64,000 bases of DNA from Flammula alnicola (taxonomy: Eukaryota; Basidiomycota; Agaricomycetes; Agaricales; Strophariaceae). Every line of letters begins with the position of its first letter. The stretch's first letter is position 1. The DNA is taken from contig JADNRV010000032.1 in NCBI GenBank assembly GCA_015499995.1, positions 326,823 to 390,822 of the forward strand, given 5' to 3'. A model generated the notes under the pieces. It worked only from the letters and a program-made list of their open reading frames with translations. It was not told the DNA's origin and did no database searches. Shown here in pieces: positions 12,047 to 25,048 of this stretch. The translations under genes were made by a program, and so were the position numbers.

Positions 12047-13233
12047 ACACGGCGGACATTCAACTGTCAAGTCGGCCGACCGGTTGTCCTGTTAAGTCAT
12101 ACAGAGGTTACCGGCAAGTCATAACCTGTCATGACACAGGTTGACTTGCCGGTCACAGTGGCCGATGTCACGCTCTTTCTTTTTTTTAATGTTCTCGCCT
12201 TATATTCTGTGTATTTAATAGTACTCATGCGTCGTGTTTATTCGAATTCATTCCCTCACTATCAATCTACGTATTGTCTTCGCCACTATTTGAATTCACT
12301 TTAATCTAATGTTAGCAACTAACAAACATACAAGAAGTACAGAAACTTCCTGCCAAATGTCAGAACGCAAACGCTCGACGGAAAATGTTTTTGAATTCCA
12401 ATTGTTGTAGCGTTGTGGTTGAGAAATAAGCTCTACTCAAGTGACTGCGAGAAAGTTTAGCAAGTGACTGCGAGAAAGTTTAGAAGACTGAAAAAAACCT
12501 GTACATTTTGTGTTTTTCAAACCTACTGCACCCATTCAAATGTATCTCATAGCAAATTTGAGAAGACAGAAACATGAACAACCCCGAGAAGTGCTCGTGA
12601 AAGCTGCTCAGACTGCTATTGCAAAATTGAGGCACGTTCTACCCGACAGCGGTGCATTTTTGATCTGGTAAGTACTCTTAATTTTCCATCTCTTTTAAAC
12701 AGGTATCATTGAATGCTTATTTGTTCAAACTCTAGCGCACCCATCCACGAAGCCGACAATCACTTAACTGCGCGCGTCTTCGAAGGGGTAGGCGATGGCG
12801 CTTATGTAGGCGGCGTACATTTACGTATATCTCGACGACCGCGATCCTACGTTCGAAGCAAAACAAGAACTCGATGATCATTGATGGCGACGTCAAGTTT
12901 AGTAAACGTTTGCGTTCTGACATTTGGCAGGAAGTTTCTGTACTTCTTGTATGTTTGTTAGTTGCTAACATTAGATTAAAGTGAATTCAAATAGTGGCGA
13001 AGACAATACGTAGATTGATAGTGAGGGAATGAATTCGAATAAACACGACGCATGAGTACTATTAAATACACAGAATATAAGGCGAGAACATTAAAAAAAA
13101 GAAAGAGCGTGACATCGGCCACTGTGACCGGCAAGTCAACCTGTGTCATGACAGGTTATGACTTGCCGGTAACCTCTGTATGACTTAACAGGACAACCGG
13201 TCGGCCGACTTGACAGTTGAATGTCCGCCGTGT
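12047..13233. mobile_element. Non-autonomous transposon-like element with 327-bp TIRs
   Basis: Bases 12047-12373 are the near-exact reverse complement of 12907-13233. The outer ends read acacggcggacattcaactg. The arms flank about 530 bp of unique sequence that includes a directly repeated caagtgactgcgagaaagt motif (about 12435-12485). Inside each arm is a second inverted repeat (accggcaagtcataacctg against caggttgacttgccggt) that could form a stem. No transposase is encoded and no clear target-site duplication is visible (left flank cagttg, right flank gagctt). It sits exactly at the end of the tandem repeat block. A foldback or long-TIR MITE is the best description; the superfamily is unknown. 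Confidence 0.8.
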
Positions 13234-13930
13234 GAGCTTGGGATGTAAGGAATCTGGCCTCCCATGTATTTACTTGTGTCGACGGTCGACTTCGTAGATC
13301 AGGCCAGACACCGTCTAGATCCTGTGTAAATGTATATAAACACGAAGCCGGGTTGCTATCAGTGATCGAGGGTGGCTCGTAGCAAGACAAGACGTTTGGC
13401 GCTAAGGCGGGTGTGGCTAAATTTAGGGGTTGGGTTCAAGTTGGATGTATAGAGGAATGTAGATAGCTTACTCTTGAGGGAGATGTTATGCAGCGAGGTG
13501 GACTTGCAGCAGCTGCGCGGATAACGTTGATGCATTACCCAAGTATGATTGACATGATGACAGAACTCTTGTGGGTCCACGACCTTGCACGGGCCGGTCA
13601 AACATAGCTACGGGATGGCGACGAGACAATGTGGCAGACAGACAGGAGTGTAGGAGCGGCAGGCGCTAATTATCGGATGAAGAATTAGCAGACACGTGAG
13701 GATGAGTAAGTGGGGAATTCAGGGAAGGCGGCGGTTCCGATGTGTGGTGTGGTGAGCCAAGTCGGAGTGGAGTGGGTCGGTTGGTCCGCGGCGTGAATGA
13801 TGTTGCCGTGGCAGTGCAAAAGGGAGGGTCAGGTGCGGGCCGAGAGTGGCCGAGGGGGGTTGTAAAGGGCTTTCAACTAAAAGTCCACAGAGAACCCCCC
13901 CTCCCTTCCCATCATCCACCCAGCAGCAGC
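13234..13930. promoter_or_regulatory. Upstream region of the SFP1-like gene
   Basis: About 0.7 kb between the long-TIR element and the SFP1-like start codon. No gene is supported; short frames lack any motif. By position it must hold promoter and 5' leader. No clear TATA box was picked out. Confidence 0.4.
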
Positions 13931-16900
13931 ATGATCGCTCATTCGCAGCCCATAGCCCTCCCCTCCTCCTCGAATCCACCCAACCAGGACTACCATATGC
14001 GTGGTCCTGGGTCGTATACGGGGTCGTCGGAGGGCACATTCAATCCTGCCTCATTCACCCGACACTTCCTCGGCTCGCCCATCTCATGGCGCGCAGGTTC
14101 TTGGGGCATGCACAGTAATCGCTTTCCCGCTGGTTCCCCTACAGCTCAGCTCCTCAACAGCATAGAGTAGGTTGTCTGTCTGTGTTTCTTGTATCTTGAC
14201 CTCACATGTCTCTCAGCTTGAATGATTATCGCAGTGGCAAGACCCCCTCGTCGATCGAGAGCGATTCCATTATGAATGCCCTCAATGTCTTTGAGCGTGA
14301 AGGAGAACTCGTAAGCCTGCTTCTCTCTCTATAATCCACCGTCTCATGGTGTCTAGTGCCGCAATTACACCTGCTGTGGGCTCCATCTCAACGACCTCCA
14401 CGCCCTCCTCGAGCACTTTGAGGAAGTCCACATCGTCGTCCTCGATCCCACCTCCGCCCAGCCCCAAGCCCACATCCAGATCCCCTTTAACCCCACAATA
14501 CACGATAATGACCCTCCATACCACCGCCAGCAGCAACAGCCGCACCCACAACAGCAGCTCCAACAGCACCCGCAGCATCCATATGCCACCCTCTTCGACC
14601 CTGACGACATGGAGCTCGACATCGATCTCGACAACAACCCCCCTCCGCCGCCCCCGCCATCCTCGCGCCAGTCCAGCGCCAGGTCCTCACCGTCCTCTTG
14701 TGCCCCGTCGCCCCCCGATACCCCCATCTCCACCCCGCTCTCAGCGTACCCATCCCCACACCCCTTCGTCCCGCACCACCTCCCACACATCGGCTACCCA
14801 CACCACTCGCCGTACATCTCCCAGCCCCCTCTCCTCTATCCACGACCGCATCGACCTACGACCCCTCCACCGCCGCCTCTACCCGCCAAAACTCGCCTAC
14901 GCTGCCAAACACCACGACGACAACCCAACACAGACCGAACCTCAACCTCAACCTGACGCCCGGCGGCGGCTTCCCACGGCCCACGCCCCTGCCGACGCAC
15001 CACCACCAGCTGCTGACCCACCCGGAAGAGGCGTTCAACGCGTATGCGCGCTTCGCCTCGGACTACTCGTCGTGCATGCCTGGGGCGCAGTTCAACGGCG
15101 CGACGGTGGACGAGGCGAGTGCGGTGCTCGGTGGCGTCGGCGCGTGGCCGGTCCAGCAGCTGCAGCAGCAGGGCGGGTGCGTGCCGCCCGCGTTGTTGTT
15201 TGCTAGTGCCGCTAGTGTGGGTGGAGGAGGGAGTGGGGGTGATGAGAGGGGGCGGGCGAGGTCGGGCGAGGTGAAGGGGTTGGGCAAGGGTGCGGCGGCG
15301 GCGGCGATGCCTGGTGCGATCGCCAAGGCGCATTCGACGCCTCTCGCTATGCCGTCTGCTTCTCATTTACCGTCTTCCTCCTCCGTTACCACCACCAATG
15401 CCAATGCCAACGCCAACGCCGCCAACGCCAACGCATCATCCCAAGCAGCCACCCTCCCACGCCCCGCGTCCTCGCTGCTCATGTCCAAGCCCTTCCGCTG
15501 CCCCAAGCCCAACTGCAACAAGTCGTACAAGCAGGCGAATGGGCTCAAGTATCATATGACGCATGGGAGCTGCAATTTCGCGCCGCCGAAGGATTTGGAG
15601 CATGTTAAGGATTTGTTGGAGAGGAAGAGGAGGGAGAGGGAGGGGTTGGTTAATGGGGGTGGTGCGGGTGGTTCGCCGCAACCGGGCCAAGGCCAAGGAC
15701 AGGGGCAGGGGTTGACGAGGAGCGCGAGTTTGGGCAGTGTGCCGACTGCGTCGTCGTCGGTAACAGGAGGCGGCGCAGGTGCAGGAGGAGCTGGTGCACA
15801 CGCGCACATGAACACCCACACCCCACACACCCGCACGCCCCTCTCGCACTCGCACTCCCACGCGCACCCCGCCACCACGCCCTCCACCCCTCCACCCCCT
15901 CCACGCCCTCCCCCTCCACCCCCCAGCCCGGCACGCCCCTCTCCCCTACGACCATCCTCTCCCTCACGTACAGCGACCTGTCCAACATCTCCGAGTCGGA
16001 CCTGCGCGAGGTCGAGCGCGAGGCGGAGAGGAGACTGAGGCCCTTTGCGTGCGGGGTGGGGGAGTGTACGAGAAGGTATAAGAATATGAATGGGTTGAGG
16101 TATCATTATCAGCATTCGGGGGACCATGGGGGGGTGGGGCTCGCGTTGCTTGCGAGTGGGCAGCATGAGTGTTTGGGGAGGCGGGGTGGGGGGGTGGAGG
16201 GGTGGTGGTGGTGGTGGTGGATTGGGAGGGGGGTCGGGGCACATAGGAGGAGGGGCAGGACATGTAGGGGCCGGAGGACAGGGTGGAGGACACATGGTAG
16301 GGGGTAAAGGCAGCGTTAGTGTTCCTGTGAGCCGCGCGGGGAGCGTGAGCGTTGCGAGCAGTCGCGTTGGGACGCCGCAGCCCCAGCCCCAGCCGCAGCA
16401 GGTGCCCGTTGGCTCTGGCAATCAGGCGAGTGGGATATCGATCGGCATGGTTGGTTATGGCGGCTACCCACCACACCCGCACGCACACCCACACGGCCTC
16501 GGACTTGGAGGAGGACGAGGAGGAGGAGGAGGAGGCATAAAGACGACGGCGATCACGCCGACGACGGCGCCGCCCGTGCAGGTGCAGGCGCAGGCGTTCG
16601 TCGTCCGGCCGGCGTCGGCGTTGTCTGGTGCGTCGTCGGGGGGCCATTCGAGTGGTGGGGGCGGCCAGGGCCATTCGAGGACGAGCTCGGGGGAGGGGGG
16701 AAGGGTGCAGAGTCCGCAGCCTCAGGGGCAGTATGCGACCCAGCAGCAGCAGATGGCGGCGGCGGTTGCGTATCATCATTACGCTGCTGCCCAGCAGGCG
16801 CAGGTTCAAGCGCAGGTTCAGCAGCAGCAAGCGCAACAGCAGCAGCAGGTTCAGCACCAACAGCATGCCCAACAGCAGCAGGAGGAGATGCAGAGACAGA

Positions 16901-17337
16901 GGCAGCAGCAGCAGTATGCGGCGCAGGTCCAGGCTCAAGCTCAGCAGGTGCAACCACAGTATGCGACGCAGCAGCAGGCCCAACAACAGCACCAGCAGGC
17001 CCAGCAGCAGCAGCAGCAAGGCAATGCGTACGCCCCGCTGGACATGGAGGCGCTTGGGATGATGGACTATGGACTGTCCTCGGGGTTGTCGTCGGGGCTG
17101 TTTGGCGAGGAGGATAATATTGCGGGAAGTGGCAGTGTGGGTGGTGGTACGAGTCCGGTGGTGGAAGGTGCTGGGAGCGACGGAGGGTTGGAGCAGCTTG
17201 GAGGGTTAGTAGAGCAACAGCAACAGGAGATGGAGATGGAGATGGACCCAGCGCAGGCGGCGGCGATGTATGCGCGGCAGCAGCATCAGCAGCATGCTGC
17301 CGCCGCCGTGTCGGGTGGTGGGGGGATGGATATGTGA
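13931..17337 (+). CDS. SFP1-like C2H2 zinc-finger transcription regulator with poly-Q tail
   Basis: Exon 1 starts MIAHSQPIALPSSSNPPNQ. Exon 2 gives LNDYRSGKTPSSIESDS and exon 3 starts with a first finger, CRNYTCCGLHLNDLHALLEH then FEEVH. A Pro/Ser/His-rich middle follows, then finger 2 (FRCPKPNCNKSYKQANGLKY HMTHG, about 15494-15570) and finger 3 (FACGVGECTRRYKNMNGLRY HYQHS, about 16043-16110). The two C-terminal fingers with YK-x-NGL(K/R)YH resemble yeast Sfp1, which controls ribosome-biogenesis genes and cell size. The C-terminal third is Gly-rich and then Gln-rich (16741-17016), ending at TGA 17335-17337. The frame changes three times: near 14700-14940, by a plausible intron from gtaaca at about 15760 to ccccag at 15926, and near 16150-16310 in G-rich sequence. 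The first and third could be introns or homopolymer errors. Nuclear DNA binding is inferred from the family. Confidence 0.8.
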
Positions 17338-18780
17338 TCCCAGGTTTCTCTCTTGGTGTGTTCCTCGCTGTTTCAATGCCCTGCCCTGCCGTTTTGCTCG
17401 CTCGATGCCCAACTCTACCTTGCCAACTTCTTTCCTCCAACCTACACAAAGCAAAAATAGAGCTGCTCGGAAGAGCATACCACATAGACGTTCTGCATCC
17501 ATCCGACTATCAACAAAACCGACACGAAACTGAAGCGAGGCGGACGTGGTGTTGAAATCCTCATCATCGACTCGACTTGACGTGGATGGACGGCTGGCTG
17601 GCTCTTCGTGGCTTTGTTATCGCTATCGCTATCGGCGTCCATACATCCATCGTCGTCATCCTCGAGGCAGAAAAGTATTTGTATTCTTTCCTATTCTATT
17701 GTTTCGTCGCATCCTCCTTTTTTGTTTTTGCTCTCTCTCTCTCTTCCTCTCTTCTCTCTCGCGTTCTTTCACTCTGTTTTTTTGATAACTTCCCCCGTAC
17801 ATATATAATCTCTCCTCTTATTTGTCTTCTTTTACTTGCTTACTCTGCACGCCCTCGACTATACAGTTCCGTCGAGGATCTGAATGCTAGCTCAAAAAAA
17901 TTGTTGTTACTTTCTTGTTCGAAGTTTCTTGTTCTTGTTATTCGTAACTTTACTTTCCAACTTTCTTCTTGGTTTGCTTGCGCGTTGGTTGTTGGTTTAG
18001 ATTGATTCAGGAGGACGTCGCCGCCAACGTCCACGCATGCACCACCACCACCACCAAAAGCTATTCATCGCTACCTGCGACTCGAAACACCATCCACCAA
18101 CTCATCGCTAATGTCGATGTCGGTACCGACTCCTACCTGGCCCTGCTATCATGGCCCGCCGGCGTACCTCGACTCGGAGCTGAGAGCTCGTCGAGTCGGC
18201 GCGTCGTGGCCCTGGGCGACCACTCCTGCAGCCCTGCTCCTGCCGGCTTCCATCCACCATCGCGACAAACCAAAATCAAAAGATGGCCTGCTGCTGTCCC
18301 TCGGCATGGCACGGCTGCACCTCCTCTCGACGACCGCGAGCGAGCACGTCGACCCAAGATCGCCACTGCACATTGCGGTGTAATATAGATTTTTTTTCTC
18401 TTCCTCTCTTGTCTATTTCTCTTGTTTTATCGATTTCTCTATTTCTCTATTTCTCTCATCCTCATCCTCATCTCATGTGATATATACAATATCGCCCTCT
18501 CTATGTTCTACTACTATTTCTATCTCTGCTTTTGCTTTCCAGGTCCCGCCTAGAGCCGTTCTATTTGCCTATTACCTATCCTGCACTACATAGTATAAAA
18601 ACCGTACCACATATATGCAGTACAGTATAATTCACTACTACTAAACCCACCTTATTTACTATTTTACTCCCTTTTCTTTCTCTGTCTCCAGTTTCTGCTC
18701 TATATAAATTTAATCTACGGTTCCTGCCAATGTGTAATTTTGTCATATAGTGCGCTTATACAGTAAACGTTCCACGTTCA
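17338..18780 (+). other. Pyrimidine-rich 3' flank of the SFP1-like gene
   Basis: After the stop codon the plus strand is strongly C/T-rich with long ttctct and tcttctttt runs (17690-17880 and 18380-18480). Open frames here are made of Leu/Phe/Ser and have no domain. A long 3' untranslated region is likely; a separate transcript is possible. Confidence 0.45.
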
Positions 18781-21700
18781 TTACCACAGCCGCTAGCTTG
18801 CTTGCCAAGTCGTACATACGCATAGTACGCATAGTACGCATATGCATGTGCACGCAATGAATCTACGAGTCGAACTGGCTTGCATACCAATTATACGATT
18901 GTATGGGTTGATGAAACCTTGACGATAATTCCGAGAAGGTCGTGGGCTGGGAGCTGGTGGCTCCTGGTGGCTGCGCGATTGATATTCACGGAGGCTCCAC
19001 CGAGGTCGGCGTTGCAAGTCCATTGGCAGGACTCTAAATTGTACGTTGCGTATGGATTGGCTGGCCATACGGGCTTGGGTGGAATTCGTGATTTCGCCGT
19101 GACGCTGATGCGTTCCTAAAAAAAAAAATGGATGACTTGGTATTGTGCTGTGGTACATCATACACATGTCATAGCACAGATGTTGTCGTGATGTTGGGTT
19201 ACATATTTTCGGAACAGCCGGCTATGTCATCATGATCCATCCCTCTTGTGGCGGCGAAGAACACCTTGTGCGGGAAATGGGTAAGATCGGCCGTGTTGCG
19301 TGTTCGTGTCCGAGTTGATTGGTGTTGCATGGAAATGTATATGCGTTCTACGTACGAAATCGTCTACCCAGGGTTCATAGGCATGTAGGGCGCAGTTTAC
19401 TCTGTCCTGCGTCTGCTGTATTCTAGAATTCAAACCTGGAGCACTTGTAGATACGTTAACGTTGAGCTCAAATATATCCCTATCTCTGGTATGTTTTCCC
19501 CTGCAGAAAACGAATTGCTGCGCCATGTGCCATCGCTACGATAATTATAACATACGATTCGAAACACTCAATTGAAGGGGGGCATGTAAATCTCACCTAA
19601 AAATATGCGCGTTCCATGCATCTGTTCACCCTACGCATGCGTGTAGTTCGCCTCCCTGCCCAGCCTTGAGGGGGGTGGGCTCACAGCGAGTCCGACGTCG
19701 GAACTTCACCATGGAGTGTGAAGCGATACCTATACCAGGATATTTTGTTCAGGCGCTTAAATGTTTTATTCAGCATCGCGCGTCCAATCCAGGGCTCCGC
19801 GCAGGCGCCCAAGTGGCACAGGATCCATACGATCATGATCGTATTGCACCATATGTTGCACCGACGCAATGTGCACAGTATCAGTGCTCCTCAGGCTATT
19901 AATGTGCAAGGGTTTGACATGGGCCCACTGTTATATTTAGCAGGTAGGCAGGTAGAATGCGCCGACACTTCTTTGGGGTGCCAGTATTGGCCTTTTGGAT
20001 AGGGATCAACATATTCCATTAATAACATTTGTATAGGACAGAAATGGCCTGTTCACCTTTCGGAGTCTCCCAAGTTTTCTTCCCAAGCTCGTGTTCATTT
20101 CAGCTGCTGCTTTCAGAATGTGAATACTGCGCCAGTTCAGTTCAGCCTCGCCGAGTTCTAAGCCAAATGAGTAATGCGATGAGTAATTAGTACTCAAGGT
20201 GGTATGTTTTTCCGACTTGGCCTAGCAGTGCGTACCCACACATTCCCCTTGGACGAGTGCTCACTCAGCCTCAAAAGCATACACAAATGCGAATCCCATC
20301 GAGAAGCATTGAGACGTATGCCTCATGCCCGGAAGTTGCACATAAATTTAGAGCTGTTGGCTAGAGTTTCTCCCATGTCGCCCACGAACCCCTCCTCTGC
20401 TTCGCGCGGTTATAGTGCTTCCATTTCGGTTGATGTCGCGGCACTGGAAGCTGTCCTTGAAATTACGGTAGGACGAGACATCGTTCACCCCCCAGAATCG
20501 TCCGACTTTGAGGGTTAACGGTGAAATTGATGCGAACCTGCAGCATTCGTAAAATAGAAAGAGCCTATTCAATACGATTGAATGGGATTACTTCAGTATC
20601 CGTACCGGGAGGTTGTATCAGCGTGAACGCGTGGGGCGGTCAATTGCGCTGTGGGTATGCCTGCACCGGCTGCACAAAGTACTCACGGATCTCAGCCTCG
20701 GAGGAAGTGTAGCGGAGCATGACGATGCTTCCGTACCCAGCGGGAAATACCGCCTCGAGGTCGTACACGCTGATGGTCGGTGGCATCAGATGTGCTGCTA
20801 AAACGAGAGGACCATGGGAAGCGTAGCATAGCTCGGGGAAAGGCTGAGAAGCCAATGTCGAGAAAGAGGGGTTGGAGCGGTGATTATGTTATGCTTCAGG
20901 TATTACTGGCGGTGGCCTGCACGGAACGGGGCACAAGGCGGTGAGGGTAAGCTGGTTTGGGTTGGAAGTTTGATCTCAGGATATGCGTCCCCGGTCCAAT
21001 TCATTCAACCTGGAAAATAGTGAGCCGGGTTGAACTCCAAAGATGTCAATAGAATGCCACTAACTGAATGCGAGAATTACTTTAATGATACATATATAGA
21101 TAAAGTTGGATTCATTTATTACTAGTCTTGAGAACGTCGGCCTGATTATAGAGGTGTAATTGTTCGTCGGAGTTGTGAGCTGTCAACAGAATGCTTCAGA
21201 GATGTGGAACCTGGTAATTTGTGAGGACTGTTTTCCGTGCTTGGACGAACCTGAAACTGCAGGTTACCAAATCATGCACATGTGCTAGTATACGCGCCAC
21301 ATGAAAACCAGGACCCTGAAGAACGGAGTGCGAAAGAGTCTCTATGAGTGTCTCAAACAAGCGAGAGGGTTGTCGACTTTGAAGAGGAGTGGGACGATAC
21401 CTTCAAATAGGAGATAAAAGGGCTTTGAAGCATATTCCGGAATTGCACAACAATTCAACCTTCCCGACATATTGTATGAAAGCTTGCCACCCAATATTCA
21501 ATAATGGCGTCGACAAGGACATTGTACTGTTACGCAGGTTAGGCTCAGAGCAACGTATCCTTGGTTTGTTATCTTTAATTGTCTTGTTTTCTTGATACGA
21601 AACGCAGTGCGTTGAGACGGCCTGACTGCATTTAAGATCAGTTTATGTAGAAAGTTCCCATCAAAGTGTGGCGCACTCTGGAGGTATTTAATTCCGATTT

Positions 21701-24150
21701 ATGAACTTTGCGTTTAGTTGCTATCTCGACGTAAAAATTTGAGGGCTCGAATCCTCGATGTTCTAGATGACTCCATACCCAACCAGTACATATTGCACGC
21801 AACTTCGAGAAGGCTTTAGAGGAGGCTCGGCTTGAAGCGTAGTTAATCCTTGGCATTCAGCAGCCGCGGCTCGGGGGCGGAGACGCATTTGGGCGAAGAT
21901 AGCTCTTGGGAGTCGGAATCGGTCTGTAAAGGCTAAAGTATTTGCAGCCAAACCGCGCTCGTAAGCATACAACCGAACGTTCAATTATATAGCAAGGCCT
22001 TCCACGTGCTTTGATGCATAACGGAGGACACGACGACCTAAGTACGACGACGCGTCATCCATTAGATGTAGCAAGCATCATATGGCAATATGCGCAGTCT
22101 TGTCAACGGGTCGCAAAGTCTCACAATGGGTATCCAGGCTTTCTTCACCCGCACCGAAAATCAGATGCTTGGATAGAAAACGCAATGATTATTTACGACA
22201 CCTTGCTCTTCGTGGCCGTCATGATCACTTCCCTCAAGTTGTGATTTCCTTAAGGCGAAAAAGATAGGTTTAATTATAATGAGAATACCAAATACCCGCC
22301 TTGCGACACCCGCCGCTGGCTGGATCTCCGAAAGGACACGGCTTGACTCGGCTAGGGGTTGATGGATGACGAAGAGAAACTACATAACCCGTTCATTCTT
22401 CACCCGTCCATGGAACTGAGACGGAAGCCTACAATATTCCATTGGCGTCATTTCATATCCTTTTGTACGGAGATGTTTAACGTGTGTAACGTATGGTTAG
22501 GAGGTCATGCCATGGTGTGGACGGCGAGTCGGGGGCGAGGAGGCAAGTTGTCGGAATTTTTATCCCCATACAACAAACACAAATACGGACAAACACAGTC
22601 ACTCATTCGGGCGCCGTTGATTCCGAGTCCCGGTTTCAACGATTACGTTTGACGCCCGGGAGACCCAGTTTTTCTAGGTAGTGGGAATATGGAGTCGTCA
22701 CGCGAGCTGGAGGGATTTCTTGAGAATCGATTAGTTTTGTAAGTTCAAGGTTTCTTTCCATACCTCCGGGAAGTTTTACAACCATTTTGCTTAAGCTTTT
22801 GACATAGAATTACGTTGTTCATTTGCACCCCATTCCAGAGGCTGCGGACTGATTGAATGTCTTGGAAACGAAATGATTTACTATCCTGCCGACCTTTTCC
22901 GGACGTGGACTCATGCACGTAGTGTCTTTATCGACCTATGTTTCATCCGTTCCTATGAATCCTATCATATTATTGCCTTTGGGGATAGTAACCGGTAAGT
23001 ACTAAGTATTAAGTCAGGTTGAAGACATGTGGCCGCGTGCCTAAAACTTTCAGAACCACAGAAGCAAAACAGCGATTTTCAAGGACTTCAGGGTGTCCTC
23101 GTTCAGCCATCTAGAATGGTCGCGTTTATGGGGTTGTTCGAGAAGTCCTTGATATGAATCTTTGATGCCACAACGTCCTGGTTTCCGTTGCTTGAAAAGG
23201 GGGAGACTAGCACTCATAATTCTTGGTTTAATCCCTCAATAAATGAAAGAAATACATGCCTCAACCATTCGTACTTAGAAAATCTTTATTTCCTCAGGGG
23301 TCATGCAAAGAAATACTTTCTCCGAGAGTGTGGCGTAACATTTTTGTAACACCAAATAAAGCCACAATGAATGACACACCTCTTTTTTTGCCTATCTTAA
23401 GACAAAACTGCGCTTTTAAGGAGCTTGGGAGCCTTGTATGCTGTACCACACACTAATCCAAAGGCCGAAGGAACCCTCTACACCCGCGACGAGTTTTAAT
23501 GCCATCAAGACGTGGTGTCGATGTGGATCCAGGAACCATTCCATAATGGGGCAAACACTGATGGACATGTGTTCACATTTCGCCGTGGATTTTCCCCGTT
23601 CGGTGACCTCCGTCGGCAAAGAAAGGCATCCTTCATTCCAGTGGCCAATTTTGAATTCAATCTTGGGATCGAGAGTTCGCCTCCTCAGCTATGTGGCCGT
23701 CACTGAGCTGCATGAAAGGTGAAACCTAAGGGCAACGCTGATGGGCAGAAGAGATTTTCCGTTGCATTAGCTGACGCCGTTCCCATGCTGAGTTGACAGC
23801 CGGGGCATAGGAGATGAGCCAGAATGGGCTGGGGAGCTTGAGAGTCGACGCGATGTCGGTTTACGCCCGCAGACGGCCGCAGAATACCTAGAGTCATGGA
23901 GAAATCTATAACAATGACAGATCGTAAGAGATTTAGCGAACAGATGATTGATCAAGGTTATAGGTACGTACTCGATGAGTTACCAAAAGACCATTCAATT
24001 AGAACAAATTTTGGCACTCACATCGGCGCTGGTAGTAATCATGAAGGTACAGCACGAGATAGAGTCAATCAAGACAAAAAAGAATCAATCGATCCCTGAA
24101 TCAATCCTTGGCCACGCCAGTCCAAAAGCATCGTAAGTAACCGCCAAGTC
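18781..24150. other. 5.4-kb stretch without a recognisable gene
   Basis: I looked for spliced genes on both strands. Candidates are minus-strand frames at 19230-19526 (MAQQFVFCRGKHTRDRD...), 19681-19869 (a hydrophobic IVWILCHLGACAEP segment) and 20682-20855 (HLMPPTISVYDLEAVFPAGY, followed by a good gtgagt donor at about 20681), and a plus-strand frame at 22362-22652. None belongs to a family I know, and none could be extended confidently over an intron. They may be rapidly evolving or decayed genes. A run of nine A occurs at 19120-19128. Confidence 0.35.
20682..20855 (-). CDS. Possible first exon of an unrecognised gene
   Basis: The open frame starts MASQPFPELCYASHG and runs through HLMPPTISVYDLEAVF and PAGYGSIVMLRYTSSEAEIR to a consensus donor, gtgagt. 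Composition looks coding (ordinary residue mix, no low complexity). A next exon may begin after ttgaatag at about 20578, but its frame could not be settled. No family recognised. It could equally be a relic. Confidence 0.25.
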
Positions 24151-24158
24151 ACAGAACG

Positions 24159-24618
24159 CAGTGTTGTCAAGGTCAGTCAATAACGGTCAAACTTTGACCG
24201 TCAATGATCGACCGTCAGTAAGCTGACCCGGTCAGTCAAATTATTGACTGGTCAGTGACTCTTTTTATGATATTAACGGCGTAGATGCATGTCTGCCCCA
24301 TTTTTTGACAGAATATTGTTCCTAACGACAATAGTTCCATATTGCAGACATCTTTTTATCCGTCAAGTTCAATTTCCGGCCTTCTTTCGAAATTCTCCAT
24401 GAAATCAATAATATAATAATAGTAATTCATAATTTTTTTGTCATTTCAATCGAGCCTCAGCTCGCCGTTTCCTCAATGTTGCCTGGGGTCGAGATTTTAG
24501 TCAGCCAGTCCGGTATCTTCAATCACGGTCAGTAGGGTCAGTTGTTGACCATTGACTCTGACCGTACTGACTGACTAGTATTGACTGACGCCGTCAGACG
24601 GCGTCAATGACAACACTG
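24159..24618. mobile_element. hAT-type non-autonomous element (MITE)
   Basis: The element begins CAGTGTTGTCA and ends TGACAACACTG, a perfect 11-bp terminal inverted repeat of the form typical of hAT transposons. It is flanked by an 8-bp target-site duplication with one mismatch (acagaacg at 24151-24158, tcagaacg at 24619-24626). The first and last 100 bases are crowded with GTCA/TGAC and gacggtca motifs, like hAT subterminal transposase-binding repeats. The 460-bp element has no transposase frame, so it would need a helper hAT elsewhere. Confidence 0.88.
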
Positions 24619-25048
24619 TCAGAACGTAGTTCACCCGTACAAAATCTTTTTACGTTGACGGATGCAGAGCGTAATCGCATTGAACTGAAGATGAAAACCT
24701 GGTTGGATATTTCATGCATCAGCGCCAGAGAAATTCTTGTCTTGCTACTTAACTTCGGTAAGCGCTCAAGCGCTCATGGCCGAACGTTAGAGCTTATTCT
24801 GGTCGCTCGATATTCGAGAATCAACACCAGTCTGACTTGGCGCCTTAAGCCGCATTTATAGGAGAGTTATCAAGCAATGAAAGCGGTGCGGCGGGGTGAG
24901 ATTGGCGAGGAGAAGGAAAAAGAATGGCCTCAATAGAGGCTTCAGGCTTAAGTACCATATGTCATCGGTTGTGGACCCAAGAGGGATATCCACATTGACG
25001 ATAGATCGTGGTATATGTATTCCATCTCTCGAATTACAATAAATAAAT

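Noticed and set aside
15552..17485. Long minus-strand open frames (about 290, 350 and 310 codons) opposite the SFP1-like gene
   Set aside because: They are antisense shadows of GC-rich, low-complexity coding sequence and consist of Pro/Leu/Arg/Ala runs without any domain.
17577..18005. 142-codon hydrophobic frame that looks like a membrane protein
   Set aside because: It comes from a T/C-rich 3' flank; the hydrophobicity is a by-product of pyrimidine-rich codons.
21745..21790. A tRNA-like ggctcgaatcct motif
   Set aside because: No cloverleaf or acceptor stem could be built around it.
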